NCBI GenBank assembly: GCA_037039685.1
Contig: JAWNGF010000010.1
Location: 310,001 to 374,000, forward strand
DNA length: 64,000 nt
Origin: Ceratobasidium sp. AG-K
Taxonomy: Eukaryota > Basidiomycota > Agaricomycetes > Cantharellales > Ceratobasidiaceae
Direction of reading: 5' to 3'
Shown here: positions 62,201 through 64,000 of the stretch, one piece after another
Layout: every line of letters begins with the position of its first letter
Numbering within the stretch: the first letter of the stretch is position 1
Translations under genes and position numbers: made by a program
Notes under the pieces: model-generated
What the model was told of the DNA's origin: nothing
The model's input: the letters and a program-made list of their open reading frames with translations, nothing else
Databases searched by the model: none

Positions 62201-64000
62201 CCAGCTAAAGCCTCGACCGTCAGTGGCTCTTGAGCGCAGACGACCGTGTCAAGAACAAGCTTCATATCGGTTTTATCCTTTTGGTTAAGCTTAGGGCTAT
62301 TGAATGCAGAGGTGAGAACTGCTGTGTACAGGGCATCGAGATCACTATCAGCTCCTGAGGAACCTGGGCGATTTATATCAAGCACCTCTCGCAATCTTTT
62401 CTGGCGGCGGGAGGCCGAGGTCGCGGATTCGATGTACCGAACAACGGTCGCGGCGTAGATGAATAGGACGCCTGACTGCTCCACCAACGCGACAAGGTCC
62501 TTGTCGGGGAGGGTTGCCAAAAGACCTCTGAGTTCGGCCTCCAGGTACAGCTTGATGTCATCTTTCACAATTGATTTATCCAGCTCGTGTAGGATTAGGT
62601 TTGACTGTGTGTCTCCAATCTTTTTTCGAATGTGAGGCTCGGGGCGACTTGATACGAAAACCTTGAGCGGTAGTTCCGACGCACTCTTGGCTAAGATCTC
62701 CAGCAATGCGGCGACAGCCTGGCTATCTTCGCATTCATCCAAAGCATCGATCACAACTACAAGGTCTTCTGGTAGGGCGGAGGCTGCTTTGCGCAACGGA
62801 TCGACGATCAAACCATGGAGTTGATTGGGTAGTGATTTTGTATGTAGGTCAGGGTCCGCTTGTAGCGCGAGAGAGAGCGTATGGTAAAAGGGGCGGGAGA
62901 ACCGAGCAAGCTGGTAGGCGATCGTCGGCAGGACAAGATTGACATTACGACAATCGGGAAGGAGCCGAGTGCAGAAGAAGCTCGCTGCAAGCTCGTGTGA
63001 TCGATCGAGCATTGCGCACAGACTGTTTGCAATCGTGGTCTTGCCGGTACCTGCCATACCATTCAGCCAGTACATGTTCTCCTGCTGCTTGTCGTGTCTC
63101 CATTGACTCAGAGTGGCCAGCACCTGCTTGCGGGTTTTGGGAGTGCATTCGCGGCGACCGACCTGGAGTGCCTCTGCAGAGTTATATCGGGCAGAAAACG
63201 ATGGTGAGAGCAATCTCAATCGGTTGTCCTATTGTGACACGATAAATAGACACGAAACAAAAAAAAAAACCATCCATGACTTACGCTCGCTTGTTCGTCG
63301 ACGATTTTCCATATGCTTAGGTCTGCATTCAGCTTTGTGACGGTGAGTTTATATACGGGTCTCGCCTGGTAGGGTAGACGTACTTTTAATCGTTCTAGGT
63401 GACGTTGGATTCGCCGGTAGCATTCTATCACTTCGTCCAGGTCCTTCCCCGCTTCCATTAAACGCCTCGCCTTCCGTTGGCCCTCCTTGCTCGATATTCG
63501 ATCCAGCTCGCTCTTGATTACGCTGCCAGCCATCAATATAAGCTTGCTCGTCAGCCATGACGAAACTTATACGCACCTGCAGAAGTTGTGCATGCCTGCT
63601 GTCATTGTCGGCGGAACGTTACCAGAGAAGTGTGTGCTCAGCACACTGAACAGTTCCTCGAGCTCTCTTCTTAGCGCCGCATAACCTGATCGGGCTTCTG
63701 CAGCGTTCTACACGATCGCAAATCTAGAATCCATCCTGGCCGGCCATTGCCAACTCGACTTACCTCGTATACGTCAATAACTGCTCCTAGCTCATCCATA
63801 ACTGACTTGAGTGGCCCGAACCCATCTGCAATGCCACCTAGGACCCGCCGGAAGTCGTCAAAGGATTTCCAGGCGCTGTTGGTCTGTGGAGTGGGCGAAT
63901 GGGAGCGGCCCAAGGGCACAGGGTTAGTTTGGGAGGTTGACAAGGTAATAGTCGACCCCGAAGGGCTTTTCTCTAATCCAATCTTGCCCTTAACTCGATC
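59297..64000 (-). CDS. NACHT-WD40 NOD-like receptor (STAND NTPase), 5' partial
   Basis: Fungal NLR, probably an intracellular sensor of the type linked to non-self recognition. Exons (minus): 64000-63764, 63707-63577, 63522-63285, 63228-61702, 61643-59619, 59539-59297. Introns of 54-79 nt start GT and end AG, with phases that join correctly; about 1466 residues are in the window. The helical N-terminus (SAWKSFDDFRRVLGGIADG) leads into IWKIVDEQAS and ARYNSAEAL, then NACHT with Walker A GMAGTGKTT (near 63031-63060) and Walker B LVVVIDALDEC (near 62731-62763). A winged-helix-like linker follows, then 14 WD40 repeats and a C-terminal extension (FWTVDERGWV, LLFWLPPDLRDRVLLP, YITLDFEGAKLGESW). The start codon lies beyond 64000. 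The last intron (59540-59618) is the least certain, since PFPSTIADVVPTLLTPTQ within it also looks coding. No stop or frameshift was seen, so the gene is probably functional. Confidence 0.88.
59640..61400 (-). repeat. Tandem 129-bp WD40 repeat array, 14 units
   Basis: Units of 43 residues with consensus VxSVAYSPDGTRIVSGSxD, KTIRVWDAQTGKSLLEPLEG and Hxxx. Units 2-13 are nearly identical; the first and last are diverged. Variation is concentrated at the residue after SGS, the residue before T/A-IRVWD, the two residues before VxSVA and the x in VxSVA. The high repeat identity leaves long open frames on the other strand and in other frames; these are not genes. Confidence 0.92.

Overview
This window looks like a basidiomycete (Agaricomycete) fungal genome, most likely Rhizoctonia-like. 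Three things suggest this: introns of 54-79 nt, chromodomain-bearing Ty3/Gypsy elements, and a multi-exon NACHT-WD40 gene of the kind common in these fungi. The species is an inference. The window is a graveyard of nested retrotransposons (1 to about 58.9 kb) that gives way to one ordinary host gene at the right edge.

Nested island, 1-56.3 kb. At least nine Ty3/Gypsy elements (named A, B, C, D, E, F, H, I and K here, plus J) lie inside one another. Target-site duplications (TSDs) fix much of the order. A (1-2789) abuts C. C (minus) is split by B (5172-12394, TSD AGTCA). C sits in a minus-strand LTR1 copy that itself interrupts D. D (minus) carries a solo LTR (18828-19283, TSD CCTTC) and is cut by E (19721-26949). 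F (26950-31758 plus 53097-54881) is split by H (31759-53096, minus, TSD GACAG). H is split by I (35472-42420, TSD ATAAG) in its RT gene and by J (45605-52833, TSD CAGGC) in its 5' LTR. F in turn lies in the third ORF of K, whose 3' LTR carries another solo LTR.

Element biology. A, B, E, H, J and K share one LTR family (LTR1, about 456 bp). The complete ones have the layout gag, then pol in the -1 frame behind a conserved GGGAAAA heptamer and hairpin, then a third ORF of 254 codons with a CxGC motif and no recognised function. C and F form a second lineage with its own LTR and a distantly related third ORF. I is a third lineage (LTR2, 415 bp). In all three lineages the sequence just inside the 5' LTR is TT plus 12 nt exactly complementary to the predicted start of the transcript, as in Tf1-type self-priming elements. 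Most copies are decayed, and many of the lesions are CpG-to-TpG/CpA changes, including loss of an RT catalytic Asp in five elements. E is the most intact copy.

Right part, 56.3-59.3 kb. A 911-bp near-palindrome is followed by a Ty1/Copia-type LTR with perfect TGTAGAAA/TTTCTACA ends. Next comes a 5'-truncated LINE flanked by a 12-bp target duplication.

Host gene, 59.3-64.0 kb (minus). A NACHT-WD40 NOD-like receptor runs off the right edge. Six exons can be placed. It has intact Walker A and B motifs, 14 WD40 repeats of 43 residues that are nearly identical, and a C-terminal extension. No tRNA, rRNA or CRISPR array was seen.
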